Assembly (NCBI GenBank): GCA_015491615.1
Contig: WFVN01000251.1
Span: forward strand, 1 to 6,630
Source of the DNA: Gammaproteobacteria bacterium
Lineage (GTDB): Bacteria; Pseudomonadota; Gammaproteobacteria; S012-40
Reading direction: 5' to 3'
Length of the DNA stretch: 6,630 nt
Shown here: positions 6,205 through 6,630 of the stretch, one piece after another
How positions within the stretch are numbered: the stretch's first letter is position 1
Layout: the number at the start of each line of letters is the position of its first letter
Position numbers and translations under genes: made by a program
Notes under the pieces: generated by a model
Told to the model about the DNA's origin: nothing
The model's input: only the letters and a program-made list of their open reading frames with translations
The model's database searches: none

Positions 6205-6213
6205 TGTTAGAAT
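6205..6213 (+). promoter_or_regulatory. Possible extended -10 promoter upstream of galE
   Basis: TGTTAGAAT in the 53-nt gap before galE fits an extended -10 element: TG, one base, then TAGAAT, which differs from TATAAT at one position. Transcription would begin near 6220, leaving a leader of about 30 nt. No convincing -35 box is visible, which is acceptable for an extended -10 promoter. It is AT-rich against very GC-rich surroundings. It would let galE be expressed separately from the upstream genes. Confidence 0.45.
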
Positions 6214-6250
6214 CGCCACCCCCCACACGAACAAGGAACCACGCAAGGCA

Positions 6251-6630
6251 ATGGACAAGGACACGGGCATCCTCATCACCGGCGGCGCGGGCTACATCGG
6301 TTCCCACGTGGTCAAGCAACTGGGCGACGCGGGGTATGAAAATCTCGTCGTCCTGGACAACCTCTCCAAGGGCTTCCGCGAGGCGGTGCTGTACGGCGAG
6401 CTGGTGGAGGGCGACACCGCCGACCGCGACCTCGTCGCCCGCCTGCTGCGCGAGCACGACATCCGCGCCGTGCTCCACTTCGCCGCCCACACCGTCGTCC
6501 CCGAATCGGTGGCCGACCCCCTGAAGTACTACCGCAACAATGCCTGTGCCACCCGCAACCTGCTGCAATGCTGCCAGGAGGCCGGCGTCGAACACTTCGT
6601 CTTCTCCTCCACCGCCGCGGTGTACGGCAT
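6251..6630 (+). CDS. galE: UDP-glucose 4-epimerase, N-terminal part (3' end outside window)
   Basis: This is a cytoplasmic NAD-dependent enzyme that interconverts UDP-glucose and UDP-galactose (or the N-acetylated forms), supplying donors for glycan synthesis. The 126 visible residues form the Rossmann half of an extended SDR protein. ILITGGAGYIGSHV (7-20) holds the GxxGxxG NAD site, VVLDNLSKG (33-41) holds the Asp that contacts the NAD ribose, and LHFAAHTVVPESV (75-87) and LKYYRNN (91-97) are classic GalE segments. FSSTAAVYG (118-126) ends the fragment; its Thr121 sits where E. coli GalE has Ser124 of the catalytic set, a common replacement. The YxxxK pair lies beyond the window. ATG 6251 is preceded by AAGGA at 6233-6237 (13-nt spacing, rather long) and AAGG at 6245-6248 (close), so the start signal is mediocre. 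Related NAD-dependent sugar epimerases cannot be fully excluded. Confidence 0.92.
   Translation, partial: MDKDTGILITGGAGYIGSHVVKQLGDAGYENLVVLDNLSKGFREAVLYGELVEGDTADRDLVARLLREHDIRAVLHFAAHTVVPESVADPLKYYRNNACATRNLLQCCQEAGVEHFVFSSTAAVYG

Overview
The window is a compact stretch of high-GC bacterial DNA with every supported gene on the + strand. The type IV minor-pilin genes, a GT2 polyprenyl-phosphate glycosyltransferase and a galE suggest a Gram-negative proteobacterium, probably gammaproteobacterial. That placement is an inference from gene style and composition; no rRNA or tRNA is present to confirm it.

Layout. Positions 1-761 hold the 3' end of a PilX-like pilus assembly protein. It overlaps a first PilV-like prepilin (761-1237). 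After a 48-nt gap comes a second, paralogous PilV-like prepilin (1286-1861). Both small prepilins end in very unusual C-terminal tails. The first ends in a short Gly/Cys run with a final Met. The second has twelve consecutive Thr followed by a Gly/Met/Cys tail with a final Met. All cysteines of both proteins lie in these tails.

Only 17 nt later, envelope glycan genes begin. They are a GT2 glycosyltransferase with two C-terminal membrane helices (1879-2823), a large multi-pass GT-C-like membrane protein of the PTPS-related type with a C-terminal TPR region (2869-5448), and a secreted, membrane-anchored protein with Ig-like domains, joined to the previous gene by an ATGA overlap (5445-6197). 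A 53-nt gap with a plausible extended -10 promoter precedes the 5' part of galE (6251 to the window edge).

How the genes may work together (inference). The GT2 enzyme could load a sugar on polyprenyl phosphate and flip or present it across the inner membrane. The GT-C-like protein could transfer that sugar in the periplasm, with the Ig-like protein as a partner. GalE would supply or interconvert UDP-hexose. Because this set directly follows the minor pilins, and one pilin carries a Thr12 tract, the tract may be the acceptor of a dedicated pilin O-glycosylation system. This is the most interesting hypothesis here. The Cys/Met/Gly tails are a second, independent novelty and may bind metal. No CRISPR array, insertion sequence, RNA gene or clear terminator was found, and no gene-free stretch exceeds 60 nt.
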